DNA of 64,000 nucleotides from Pseudonocardia sp. DSM 110487 (GTDB lineage: Bacteria; Actinomycetota; Actinomycetes; Mycobacteriales; Pseudonocardiaceae), in contig NZ_CP080521.1 of assembly GCF_019468565.1 (NCBI RefSeq), positions 5,580,001-5,644,000 on the forward strand. Direction: 5' to 3'. The translations under genes were made by a program, and so were the position numbers. The notes under the pieces were generated by a model. It was given only the letters and a program-made list of their open reading frames with translations. It made no database searches and was not told the DNA's origin. Shown in pieces: positions 41,112-49,577 of the stretch. Every line of letters starts with the position of its first letter. Position 1 is the first letter of the stretch.

Positions 41112-42327
41112 GACCACCGTCGTGATGCTCTCCCCGGGCTTTCCCGCGGAGATGGCGTACTTCACCCGGGCGCTGGCGTCATCCGGTGCACGGGTGATCG
41201 GGATCGGCGACCAGCCACCCTCCGAACTGCCCGCGGCGGCCCGCGACGCACTGGCGCACTACGAGCACGTGTCGCTCGCCGACGAGGGCGCCGTGTTCGC
41301 CGCGCTGCACAGCCTCACCCGGCACGTCCGGTTCGACCAGGTCGAGTGCCTGTGGGAGCCGTACATGATCTTGGCCGCGCGGATCCGGGAGACGTTCGGG
41401 CTGCCCGGCATGAGCGTCCTGCAGACGGTCCCGTTCCGCGACAAGGAGCGGATGAAGCAGGTCCTCGACGCCGCCGGGATCCGCACGCCGCGCCACGTCA
41501 GCACGAGGACCGTCAAGGGCGTGTGGGAGGCGGCGGAGCGCATCGGCTACCCGATCATCGTCAAGCCCATCGCGGGCGCGGGTTCCGCCGACACCTACCG
41601 CGTCGACTCCTCGGCGGAGCTCTCCGAGGTCCTGCCGCTACTGCGCCATGTGCCGGAGGTGAGCGTCGAGGAGTTCGTCGACGGCGAGGAGTTCACGTTC
41701 GACACCGTCTGCGCCGACGGGAAGATCCTCTTCGAGAACGTCATGTGGTACCGCCCGCGGCCGCTGCAGATGAAGATGCACGAGTGGGTCAGCCCGGTGT
41801 CGATCGCGCTGCGCGATCTCTCGGCGCCCGATCTGCAGCCCGGGCGCGAGATGGGCGCCCATGTGCTCGCCGCGCTCGGGTTCCAGACCGGTTTCACGCA
41901 CATGGAGTGGTACCGCACGGCGTCCGGCGAGGCCGTGTTCGGCGAGATCGCCGCCCGCCCTCCGGGCGCCCGCGTCGTCGACCTGATGAACTACGCCACC
42001 GACGGTGATCTCTACGTCGGCTGGGCGGAGGCCGTGCTCCACGGCCAGCTGCGCACCCCGCTGAGCCAGCGCCACAACGCCGGCACGATCTTCAAGCGCG
42101 CGCAGGGCTCCGGCCGGATCACCCACATCGAGGGGCTCGACGCGCTGCGCGCCGCGTACGGCGACGACATCGTGCTCGTCGACCTGCTGCCGATCGGCGC
42201 CCCGCGCCGCGACTGGCGCGCCCTGCTGATCAGCGACGGCTGGGTCGTGGTGCGCCACCACGAGCTGCAGCGGGTGATCGAGATGACGGAACGGTTCGCG
42301 ACGGATCTCCGCCTCTACGCCGCCTGA
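41110..42327 (+). CDS. ATP-grasp ligase 3
   Basis: 405 residues from GTG 41110. TVVMLSPGFPAEMAYFTRAL opens a Rossmann-like domain. PFRDKERMKQVLDAAGIRTP, YPIIVKPIAGAGSADTYRVD, VEEFVDGEEFTFDTVCADG and FGEIAARPPGARVVDLMNYA give the complete ATP-grasp core, closest to ligase 1 and 2 in this window. Translation is likely coupled to ligase 2 through the tandem repeats. Probable amide-bond ligase. A perfect palindrome (42352-42381) closes the unit. Confidence 0.88.
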   Translation: MTTVVMLSPGFPAEMAYFTRALASSGARVIGIGDQPPSELPAAARDALAHYEHVSLADEGAVFAALHSLTRHVRFDQVECLWEPYMILAARIRETFGLPGMSVLQTVPFRDKERMKQVLDAAGIRTPRHVSTRTVKGVWEAAERIGYPIIVKPIAGAGSADTYRVDSSAELSEVLPLLRHVPEVSVEEFVDGEEFTFDTVCADGKILFENVMWYRPRPLQMKMHEWVSPVSIALRDLSAPDLQPGREMGAHVLAALGFQTGFTHMEWYRTASGEAVFGEIAARPPGARVVDLMNYATDGDLYVGWAEAVLHGQLRTPLSQRHNAGTIFKRAQGSGRITHIEGLDALRAAYGDDIVLVDLLPIGAPRRDWRALLISDGWVVVRHHELQRVIEMTERFATDLRLYAA

Positions 42328-42351
42328 GAAGACCGTGCACACCGGCCGGCG

Positions 42352-42381
42352 ACCGTGCACACCGTCGACGGTGTGCACGGT
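42352..42381. terminator. 30-bp perfect palindrome between convergent ATP-grasp genes
   Basis: The left arm ACCGTGCACACCGTC (42352-42366) and right arm GACGGTGTGCACGGT (42367-42381) are exact complements without a loop. Extra CCGTGCACA units lie at 42333 and near 42392. It sits between the ATP-grasp 3 stop (42327) and the ATP-grasp 4 stop (42411), suiting a two-way terminator. Confidence 0.75.
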
Positions 42382-42410
42382 TGCGCGGAGATGTGCACGG
42401 TGCGTTCGGT

Positions 42411-43679
42411 CTACGCCGGCTGGGTCGCTGCCTCGTCCCGCACCCACAGCCCGACCAGGCCGCGGAAGTGCGCGATGAACCGGTCGTGCTCCTCCGGCGG
42501 GTAGGTGTTGCGGACGGTATCGACGAGCAGCGCATCGAAGTCCGGGCTCTCGACCCACTCCAGCACGACCTCCCCGACGTGGCCCATCCTGCTCTCGCAG
42601 AAGTCGAGGTAGCGGTCGGTCTCGAAGTACTCGTCGGCGAGCTTGCGGTACCCGGCGAGCTTCTCGCCGTAGGACAGGTCGTCCCGGTCGGCGATCGCGA
42701 AGTAGTTCGCCATGCTCAGGTCGAGGCGCGGCTTGCGCCCCGTCACCAGCGAGAACACCGACCAGCGCACGAGTGCCGTCATCGCCCACGGGAAGTAGTA
42801 GTGCAGCGACGTCAGCGCCACGTCCGGGCAGGCGTTGGCGTAGTCGATCGGATAGACCTCGGTGCCGGAGACCAGGTTCTCGCAGGAGTTGAACTCCCAG
42901 CGGAAGAACGCGTTGATCAGCCGGGAGATCGTCACCACCTCGTCGCCCACCTCGGGTTCGAGGAACTCGTGGTCCACCGCGTAGCGGTCGTGCATGGGCA
43001 GCTCGGGGCGGAACTTCATCACCATCGTCTCCGCGCCGATCGAGAGCGACCGGGCGAACACGTCGTAGCCCTCCACCGCCTTCTGCAGGTGCATGAGCCG
43101 CTGGCCGGACGCGTCGTAGGCGGCGCGCAGGTCGGCCTCGTCGGTGATGCGGGTGACGCCGACCCACGCCCCTCCGTCGTATGGCTTCATGAACAGCGGA
43201 TAGCCCATGCGATCGCCGATCGCCTCGAGGTCGAAGGACTTGTTGTAACGGGACGCGGTGTAGGCGAACTTGGCGTGCTCGGGCGGGTCCTTGAACGGCA
43301 CGAGCACGGTGTCGGGCACCTTGAGCCCGAGCCGCATCATCGCGCAGTACGCGGCGTGCTTCTCCATCGACTGGAACGTGAACGGGCTGTTGAGCAGGTA
43401 CACGTCGTCCATCAGCGCGATCTTCTTCAGCCACTCGCGCGGGACGTAGTACCAGTAGGCCAGCCGGTCGATGACCAGGTCGTAGCGGGGCTTGTCGCGC
43501 AGGTCGAACGGCTCGATGGTGATCCGCTCGACGTCGAAGCCGTGCTCCTCGCCCGCCCCCGCACGCACCGGGCCCATCCGACGCACGATCGTCTCGAAGG
43601 CGGTGGGCCAGTCCTCCTCTGTGCCGAGCAGCAGCCCGATCAGGTGTCGGTTCAACGGCCCCTCCTCTTCGCTAGCCAC
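42411..43679 (-). CDS. ATP-grasp ligase 4 (divergent type)
   Basis: 422 residues from GTG 43679, overlapping the esterase stop by 8 bp. A different ATP-grasp branch from the other three: SPFTFQSMEKHAAYCAMMRL, YPLFMKPYDGGAWVGVTRI (ATP-binding Lys and flexible loop), HLQKAVEGYDVFARSLSIG, and EVYPIDYANACPDVALTSL in place of the usual metal-binding ExN strand. The long C-terminus (HYYFPWAMTALVRWSVFSL) is family-specific. It is the last gene of a CPBP-esterase-ligase unit. Substrates unknown. Confidence 0.82.
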   Translation of the reverse strand: MASEEEGPLNRHLIGLLLGTEEDWPTAFETIVRRMGPVRAGAGEEHGFDVERITIEPFDLRDKPRYDLVIDRLAYWYYVPREWLKKIALMDDVYLLNSPFTFQSMEKHAAYCAMMRLGLKVPDTVLVPFKDPPEHAKFAYTASRYNKSFDLEAIGDRMGYPLFMKPYDGGAWVGVTRITDEADLRAAYDASGQRLMHLQKAVEGYDVFARSLSIGAETMVMKFRPELPMHDRYAVDHEFLEPEVGDEVVTISRLINAFFRWEFNSCENLVSGTEVYPIDYANACPDVALTSLHYYFPWAMTALVRWSVFSLVTGRKPRLDLSMANYFAIADRDDLSYGEKLAGYRKLADEYFETDRYLDFCESRMGHVGEVVLEWVESPDFDALLVDTVRNTYPPEEHDRFIAHFRGLVGLWVRDEAATQPA

Positions 43680-44421
43680 TGGTCAAGCGGTCCATGTGGT
43701 GCGCGAGCTGGCGGCGCCACCACGGCCAGTCGTGCGCCACGTCGTGCCCCCACACGTCCAGCTCGTGCGGGATGCCCTTCTCGGCGAGCAGGCCGGCGAG
43801 CCTGCGGGTGCTCGCCTCGGCACCGGTCGTGTCCTCCCACATCCCCTGCCCGACGACGAGCACGAGGTGCACCTGACCGCGCAGCCACTCCAGGTGGTCG
43901 CCGTGCAGGCCGCTGATGTACGAGGTGGGGATGTGGAAGTAGACGGCATCCCCCTCCTCGCCCCACCCGTACAGAGCGCGCGGGTCGTAGTTGCCCGACA
44001 GGCAGAGGGCCTGCGGGAACAGGTCACCGCGGCGGAGCGTGAAGTTCGCGGCGTGGTAGGCGCCCATGCTGGGTCCGGTGGTGAGGATCGGCTGCGGCCC
44101 GCCGCAGTCCTCGTGGATCCACGGCGCGACCTGCTCGACGATCCAGGACTCGTACGCGCCGTGCCGCCGCCCGCGCTCCTCCAATGCGATGGTCGGGTTC
44201 GACCACGACTGCGCGTCGAAGCTGTCGACGCAGTAGAGCTTGACCCGGCCGGCTTCGAGGAGGTCGGCGACCGCGTCGACCATGCCGTGCGACTCGAAGT
44301 CACCCGCGCGGCCCGCCTCGGCCGGGAACACGAGCACCGGGCGTCCCCAGTGGCCGTAGGCCATCACGGAGCCGGAGGAGCCGATCGCAGGCGACCACAG
44401 GTCGATGCTGCGCCGCCTCAT
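43672..44421 (-). CDS. Esterase (EstD/Fes-type alpha/beta hydrolase)
   Basis: 249 residues from ATG 44421, whose ATGA overlaps the CPBP stop. Begins MRRRSIDLWSPAIGSSGSVM. The nucleophile elbow is TTGPSMGAYHA with LCLSGNYDPRALYG downstream. The catalytic His is in WGHDVAHDWPWWRRQL. No signal peptide. Its ATP-grasp neighbour is co-translated. The first 56 bases around its start are repeated as a decayed copy at 50175-50230. It probably acts on an ester intermediate or on the cluster product (inference). Confidence 0.85.
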   Translation of the reverse strand: MRRRSIDLWSPAIGSSGSVMAYGHWGRPVLVFPAEAGRAGDFESHGMVDAVADLLEAGRVKLYCVDSFDAQSWSNPTIALEERGRRHGAYESWIVEQVAPWIHEDCGGPQPILTTGPSMGAYHAANFTLRRGDLFPQALCLSGNYDPRALYGWGEEGDAVYFHIPTSYISGLHGDHLEWLRGQVHLVLVVGQGMWEDTTGAEASTRRLAGLLAEKGIPHELDVWGHDVAHDWPWWRRQLAHHMDRLTSG

Positions 44422-45248
44422 CCTTCGGGATGGTAGACCGGGATCGGAGTCTTCGCGGGGCTCGCGGCGACGGCGGACGTGGGAGCGCGCCGCCAGGCCG
44501 CCCGGTCCAGGCCGATCAGGGCGATGGCGAGTGCGCACCACAGGGCGCCGGTCAGCCAGTCCATGCGGGCAGCGTCGGCACCGCCGAAGCCGAAGACCGC
44601 GTACCCCGTGCCCTGTGCGATGTGGAAGACCATGGTCATGAGCGCGCTGCCGCCGGTGCGGTTGAACAGCCAGACGTAGACCAGCGTGATCGCGACGGTC
44701 ACGACGAGGGCGATCGGGGCGAGCTGCCCGGTCGCGACGAGCGGCAGGTGCCACAGCGCGACGGCGGGTGCGAGGACGAGCCCTGCCGCGAGCGGGGTCC
44801 GGTCGACCTGCAGCAGCGGGAGCGCGTAGCCGCGCCAGCCCGGTTCCTCGCCCAGCGGGCCGTCGAGCGGGTTCACGAAGCGCACGGCGAGGGCGACCGC
44901 GAGAGCTCCCCACGAGACGTCGGCCAGCACCGGCGCGGGTGCGCCCCAGACCGTCACGTTCGCCGTCGCGGCGAGAGCCATCACCGCAAGCGGGGTGCCG
45001 ATCGCCACGCACCACCACACCCACCCCACCCGCCAGCGGATCATCCGGGCACCCAGGTCGCGGTAACCATGGCGCCCCTCGGCGACCCCGATGACGACGA
45101 GGGCGGCCACGAGCGGGCCGCAGGCGAAGAACGCCGTCGGCACCGCGCCCAGCGCGTAGAACGGCCAGGGCCACCAGGACAGGAGGAAGGTGAGCGCGAA
45201 GAACGCGATGAGCCGGTTCCGGCGGGTCCACTCGTTGATTGCCGACAT
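44418..45248 (-). CDS. CPBP-family intramembrane metalloprotease
   Basis: 276 residues from ATG 45248. About eight hydrophobic segments carry the Abi/CPBP catalytic motifs: LGEEPGWRGYALP (EExxxR), the His in VALWHLPLVATG, and MVFHIAQGTG. Bacterial CPBP proteins process peptides, confer bacteriocin self-immunity or act in membrane proteolysis. It is first in a unit with an esterase and ATP-grasp 4, so it may mature or protect against the product of this cluster. That link is inference from position only. Confidence 0.85.
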   Translation of the reverse strand: MSAINEWTRRNRLIAFFALTFLLSWWPWPFYALGAVPTAFFACGPLVAALVVIGVAEGRHGYRDLGARMIRWRVGWVWWCVAIGTPLAVMALAATANVTVWGAPAPVLADVSWGALAVALAVRFVNPLDGPLGEEPGWRGYALPLLQVDRTPLAAGLVLAPAVALWHLPLVATGQLAPIALVVTVAITLVYVWLFNRTGGSALMTMVFHIAQGTGYAVFGFGGADAARMDWLTGALWCALAIALIGLDRAAWRRAPTSAVAASPAKTPIPVYHPEG

Positions 45249-45398
45249 GAGGCCACTGTCGTCGCGACCCGGCGCCGGCCGGTAGCAGGTGGACCCGGCG
45301 CCACGGGCAGGGTTATCCCTGGTGCCAAGTACTACAGCCGGATTTGTGATCATGGGTGTTCGGCGCCGTTGCCAGGCTCGTTCGGCGGTGGCCGCGTC

Positions 45399-45539
45399 CA
45401 TGATCCGCAGTACCGGTTGCTCATGGCTGTGCAGACAGCCGTGTACAACCGATACTTGCGATCTTCCTGTCCATGACCTGGAGTTTCGGGTGCTCATGGT
45501 CGTGGCGACAACCATGGACAACCGATAGTTCGGATCATG
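45399..45539. repeat. Imperfect palindromic repeat array
   Basis: CATGATCCG near 45399 and CGGATCATG at 45531-45539 are inverted ends. CGGTTG and CAACCG lie symmetrically inside. Two direct copies of about 51 bp (45413-45463, 45486-45536) share GCTCATGG, GACA.CC.TG.ACAACCGATA and GATC. The whole could fold as a long structured RNA or be a short mobile palindrome. Confidence 0.6.
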
Positions 45540-45692
45540 CCCGTCGCCGGTCGGTCGGGCATCTGCCGGTGGGCGCGCCGCTCCCGGCTCCGGCCACCCG
45601 GCGCCCGCCCCGCGATCCGGGCCTCGCGCGTGGTCCCACCGGTTCGCCGTGACCGACGCGTGTCGGGTCGTGGGGGTGGCTGGGTTGGGTGC

Positions 45693-45725
45693 ACTACCGT
45701 CCCCTGGGGTTGCGTGGACGGTAGT
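45693..45725. terminator. 10-bp perfect hairpin
   Basis: ACTACCGTCC (45693-45702) pairs with GGACGGTAGT (45716-45725) around a 13-nt loop. No gene ends nearby on the + strand, so its role is unclear. Confidence 0.35.
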
Positions 45726-45860
45726 CCCCGACGCGGGGGCACGCCCGTTCGCGCGACCGGGCGATGATCAGCGGTTCAGTGCGAAAGCGGCCGCCCGGCG
45801 CCGGGAAGGCGCCGATCTGATGATCACAGGCTCACCCCGGGCCGGCCTGACGCGGCTCGT

Positions 45861-45950
45861 GTCGGCTGGCGCGCTCGTTCTCGGCTCGCGCACCCGGTCG
45901 ACGGGGCGCCTGACCTACGACGGGGTGCGTCGACCGACACGGGGTGCGTC
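45861..45950. repeat. Dispersed intergenic repeat, degenerate copy D
   Basis: GTGTCGGCTGGCGCGC, TCGGCTCGCGCACCCGGTCG, ACGGGGCGCC and two GGGGTGCGTCG units follow the block order of copies A-C near 22-23 kb, but the core is diverged. Confidence 0.4.
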
Positions 45951-45958
45951 GGCGCCAA

Positions 45959-46609
45959 CTAGCCGCGCAGGAACGCCAGCACCGCGAGGACCCTCCGGTT
46001 GTCGTCCGCGGCCTGGTGCAGGCCGAGTTTGGTGAACACCGCGCGCACGTACGCCTCGACGGTCTTCGGGCTGAGGTAGAGCCGATCGCCGATCGCCTGG
46101 TTCGAGCGTCCCTCCGCCATCACCGTCAGCACGTCGCGCTCCCGCTCGGACAGCGCGTCGAGGGGGTTCTGCACGCGCAGGCGGCCGACGAGCGCGGCGA
46201 CCACGCTCGGGTCGACCACGAGCCCGCCTGCCGCGACCCGGCGGACGGCGGCGGTCAGCTCGTCGACGTCCGTCACCCGCTCCTTGAGCAGGTAGCCGGC
46301 CCCGGTGGCGCCCGACTCGACCATCTGGAGCGCGTAGGCCGTCTCGACGTGCGCCGACAGCACCAGGACGCCGATCTCCGGGTACCGCGACCGCAGGGTC
46401 CGCGCGGCCTCGAGCCCCTCCGTCGTGTGCGACGGCGGCATGCGGATGTCCACGACGGCGACGTCCGGCCGCTCGGCGCCGACGTGGGCCAGCAGCTCCC
46501 CCGCGGTACCGACCGTGGCCGTCACCGCGAACCCCGCGTCCGCGAGCAGCCGCGCGAGGCCCTCCCGGAACAGCACCGCGTCATCGGCGACAGCGACTCG
46601 CAGGGACAT
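45959..46609 (-). CDS. NarL/LuxR-type response regulator
   Basis: 216 residues from ATG 46609. Receiver domain: VAVADDAVLFREGLARLL (acidic pair), phosphoacceptor Asp in VAVVDIRMPP, Lys in YLLKERVTDVDEL. C-terminal LuxR HTH: LDALSERERDVLTVMAEGRS, NQAIGDRLYLSPKTVEAYV. It is transcribed away from a lone receiver and a histidine kinase across an 87-bp gap, and the kinase is its probable partner. Target genes unknown. Confidence 0.9.
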   Translation of the reverse strand: MSLRVAVADDAVLFREGLARLLADAGFAVTATVGTAGELLAHVGAERPDVAVVDIRMPPSHTTEGLEAARTLRSRYPEIGVLVLSAHVETAYALQMVESGATGAGYLLKERVTDVDELTAAVRRVAAGGLVVDPSVVAALVGRLRVQNPLDALSERERDVLTVMAEGRSNQAIGDRLYLSPKTVEAYVRAVFTKLGLHQAADDNRRVLAVLAFLRG

Positions 46610-46696
46610 CCCGCCAACGTCGGGGCCGCGGCCACGGGTGTCAAGTAGCGGGCTGACCCTGTATCCGCCGGACCCGCCCGGTGCCAGCATCCTCGT

Positions 46697-47050
46697 GTGC
46701 CGATTCGGGTGCTCATCGTCGACGACCACGCCCCGTTCCGGGCGCTGGCCCGGCAGCTGCTGACGGTCGACGGCTTCGACGTCGTCGGCGAGGCGAGCGA
46801 CGGCGCTGGCGCTCTCCGCGCGGCCCGCGACCTGCGACCCGACGTCGTGCTGCTCGACGTGCAGCTGCCCGATGTCGACGGGTTCGGCATCGCCGATGCA
46901 CTCGCCGGCGCCCCGCAGGCGCCCCGCATCGTGCTGGTCTCCAGCCGCGCTCGCGACGACTACGGCCGCCTGGTCGCCGAGAGCGCGGCGCACGGGTTCA
47001 TCGCCAAGGCCGAGCTGAGCGGCGACACGCTGCGGCTGGCGCTGACGTGA
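46697..47050 (+). CDS. Stand-alone response-regulator receiver domain
   Basis: 117 residues from GTG 46697. VLIVDDHAPFRALARQLL, the phosphoacceptor in VVLLDVQLPDVDG and the conserved Lys in HGFIAKAELSG make a complete CheY-like receiver with no output domain. Its stop overlaps the kinase GTG (47047). In family terms this is usually a phosphate sink, or a regulator acting by protein contact. It may modulate phosphate flow from the kinase to the divergent LuxR regulator. Confidence 0.88.
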   Translation: MPIRVLIVDDHAPFRALARQLLTVDGFDVVGEASDGAGALRAARDLRPDVVLLDVQLPDVDGFGIADALAGAPQAPRIVLVSSRARDDYGRLVAESAAHGFIAKAELSGDTLRLALT

Positions 47051-48816
47051 TCGCGCCGAGCCGGCGGGTCCGGGCCCCGCTGGGCGCCGCGGGGGCGGCG
47101 GCCGGGATCGCCGCCGCGGCGGCGTTGATGTGGGGCGGCTACGACGTACCGGCCGAGCTCGCCGCGCCGACGCTCGTGCTGGATCTCGCCGTCGGCTGGT
47201 CGTTCATCGGCATCGGGCTGGTCGCATGGACCCGACGCCCCGACAACAGCACCGGCCCTCTCATGGTCGTACTGGGTTTCGCCTTCCTCGCGCGGTTCGC
47301 CGTCGCGGTCGACTCCGACGCGGGGTTCGCCGTCGGCGTGCTCGTCGGATCGGTCCACCTCAGCGTGTTCGTGCACCTGCTCGTGACCTTCCCGACCGGC
47401 CGGATCCGATCGTGGCCCCAGCGCGTGACCGTCGCCGTCGGCTACCTGCTCTCCGCCCCGCTCGACCTGGTGTTCCTGCTGCTCGGGGCGCGGCGCGGGG
47501 CAGGCACCGGGCTCCCGCCCAACGGGCTCGTGATCGTGCCGGTCCAGCCGGGCAGTCCCGAGCTCGTCGACGTGGCGGTCCAGGTGGTCGTGCTCGCGCT
47601 CTGCGGGTCGGTGCTCGCGATCGTGGGGGCGCGGTGGCGGCAGGCCGGTCCCGCGGAACGCCGGGCGATCGGGCCGGGGCTACTGGGCGGAGTGCTGATC
47701 GTCGTAGCGCTGATCGTGCAGCGCAGCGCCTTCGTGCTGGCCCTGCCGCCAGAGGTGCGCGCGGCGTTCACGTGGGGCGCCCGCACGATGCTCGTCGTGT
47801 TGCCGTTGGCGCTGCTCTTCGGGCTGTTCCGCAGCCGGCTGGACCAGTCGGGGGTCGGCCGCATGATCGTTGAACTCGGGGCGGGAGCACCCGCCCCGGA
47901 ACGGCTGCGCGAGGTGCTCGCCCGCACGTTGCACGACCCGTCCGTCGTGGTGGCCTACCGGCTCACCGACCGCGAGATCTACGTCGACGCCCGCGGCAGG
48001 CCGGTCGCGGTCGAGCCGATCCCGCCCGGCAGGGCGGTCACCTACCTCGAACGGGGCGGATCGCGCATCGCCGCGCTCGTGCACGACCCCGCGCTCGCCG
48101 CCGAGCCGGAGCTCGTCGAGGCCGTCGCCGCAGGCGCGGGGATGGCGCTGGAGAACGAGCGCCTGCACGCCGAGGTGCGCGCGCAGCTGCGGGAGGTGCA
48201 GGCGTCGCGGGCCCGGATCGTCGAGTCCGCCGACGCCGCACGTCGGCGCGTGGAGCGCGACCTGCACGACGGGGCGCAGCAACGCCTGGTCACGGTCGCG
48301 CTCCTGCTCACGCTGACCCGCCGCAAGCTGGCCTCCGCGTCCGTCGAGGAGGTCGACGCCGCCCTCGCCCGGACCGGCGAGGAACTCGCGGGGGCGCTCG
48401 CGGAGCTGCGCGAGCTGGCGCGCGGGATCTACCCGGTGCTGCTCACCGACGCCGGGTTGGGACCGGCGCTGACCGTGCTGGCCGAACGCTCGCCCATCCC
48501 CGCCGTTCTCCGGCGCACGCCCACCGGACGCCTGCCCGAGCCGGTCGAGCAGACCGGGTACTTCGTCGTGTCCGAGGGCCTCGCCAATGCCGCGAAGCAC
48601 TCGTCGGCCGGAAAGGTGGAGATCGACGTCCACGTGGACGGCGACACGCTCGTTCTCGACCTCGCCGACGACGGGGTGGGTGGCGCGAACCCGGACGGCT
48701 CCGGCCTGCGCGGCCTTGCCGACCGGGTCGCGGCGGCCGGTGGCCGGCTCGGGCTGACGAGCCCCGCCGACGGCGGGACCAGGCTGATCGCCGTGCTGCC
48801 CTGCAACGGCCGCTGA
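47047..48816 (+). CDS. Sensor histidine kinase (HisKA_3 type)
   Basis: 589 residues from GTG 47047. The N-terminal half holds about eight transmembrane helices with almost no extracytoplasmic loop, suggesting sensing within the membrane. A GAF-like linker follows. The dimerization box RRRVERDLHDGAQQRLVTVA carries the phospho-His. EGLANAAKHSSAGKVEIDV (N box) and LDLADDGVGGANPDG, GLRGLADRVAAAGG (G boxes) form the ATPase domain. Typical NarX/DesK-family partner for a LuxR-type regulator. Confidence 0.9.
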   Translation: MIAPSRRVRAPLGAAGAAAGIAAAAALMWGGYDVPAELAAPTLVLDLAVGWSFIGIGLVAWTRRPDNSTGPLMVVLGFAFLARFAVAVDSDAGFAVGVLVGSVHLSVFVHLLVTFPTGRIRSWPQRVTVAVGYLLSAPLDLVFLLLGARRGAGTGLPPNGLVIVPVQPGSPELVDVAVQVVVLALCGSVLAIVGARWRQAGPAERRAIGPGLLGGVLIVVALIVQRSAFVLALPPEVRAAFTWGARTMLVVLPLALLFGLFRSRLDQSGVGRMIVELGAGAPAPERLREVLARTLHDPSVVVAYRLTDREIYVDARGRPVAVEPIPPGRAVTYLERGGSRIAALVHDPALAAEPELVEAVAAGAGMALENERLHAEVRAQLREVQASRARIVESADAARRRVERDLHDGAQQRLVTVALLLTLTRRKLASASVEEVDAALARTGEELAGALAELRELARGIYPVLLTDAGLGPALTVLAERSPIPAVLRRTPTGRLPEPVEQTGYFVVSEGLANAAKHSSAGKVEIDVHVDGDTLVLDLADDGVGGANPDGSGLRGLADRVAAAGGRLGLTSPADGGTRLIAVLPCNGR

Positions 48817-48819
48817 CGC

Positions 48820-49416
48820 TCACGCGGCGAGCTCGACCGCCCGGCCGGCCCGGACCAGCCACGCACCGATCGCCGCGATCGCAAGCCCGAGCGGGACGCC
48901 GAACGGGGGCATCCCCGCCCAGAACCCGACGACTCCCGCCGCCAAGACGGCCAGCGCGAGCGCGCGCGGGACGATGCGGGCCCGCAGGCAGCCGATCCCG
49001 AACAGGACCCAGCCGAGTGCGAACAGCAGATAGCTCGAGTAGAACCCGAACTGCCAGATGAGCGCCTTCTCGACGGTCAGGACCTGGGGTACCGCCTCGA
49101 CGAGCCACGGCACCGCGAACGCCTCGAACCACATGTTCGCGCCGAGGACGAACGTGCCGACGACCGCGGCGCAGAAGCCGACTGTGCCGGCCCTTCCCGC
49201 GGCGCTCCCCTGTCGTTCGTACAGCGCGACGATGGCGATCAGCAGGAACGGGAACGTGGCCGCGTAGGAGATGTTCGCGGCTCGGAAGGCCGGGTCGGCG
49301 GACATGGCGACGAGGTCGGTGCGGTCCATCACCGAGTAGAGACCGAGGTGGGTCGTGGCGAAGAGGGTGCCTGCCGTGGCCGCGACGGGGCCGGCGTGGC
49401 GCGCGAGAGGTGTCAT
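48820..49416 (-). CDS. Polytopic membrane protein, unknown function
   Basis: 198 residues from ATG 49416. About six hydrophobic segments (such as ISYAATFPFLLIAIVALYER and YSSYLLFALGWVLFGIGCLR), with no catalytic motif. The layout resembles DUF4386-type small membrane proteins. Convergent with the histidine kinase with a 3-bp gap. A sensor accessory role is possible, but nothing in the sequence shows it. Confidence 0.7.
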   Translation of the reverse strand: MTPLARHAGPVAATAGTLFATTHLGLYSVMDRTDLVAMSADPAFRAANISYAATFPFLLIAIVALYERQGSAAGRAGTVGFCAAVVGTFVLGANMWFEAFAVPWLVEAVPQVLTVEKALIWQFGFYSSYLLFALGWVLFGIGCLRARIVPRALALAVLAAGVVGFWAGMPPFGVPLGLAIAAIGAWLVRAGRAVELAA

Positions 49417-49577
49417 GCCCGTCGAGTGTTCGCACCGGCGGTCCGGATCGGCATCGGGTCACCCCCGGGATCGCACCGGGTTATCCCTCGAACTTTGCCG
49501 GGATCTCCCCGTGGCCCCGGCCGCCGACGCGACCGACGCTGTGATTCGGCCAGTCGAGGCCGAGCCGAGGAGGGCCG

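Larger units (their letters stand above)
45249..45958. other. 710-bp intergenic region with several repeats, no gene
   Basis: No frame here has convincing codon bias, ribosome site and length. It contains an inverted/direct repeat array (45399-45539), an isolated 10-bp hairpin and a weak copy of the dispersed repeat next to the LuxR regulator's stop. The CPBP promoter should lie at the left end. Confidence 0.6.
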
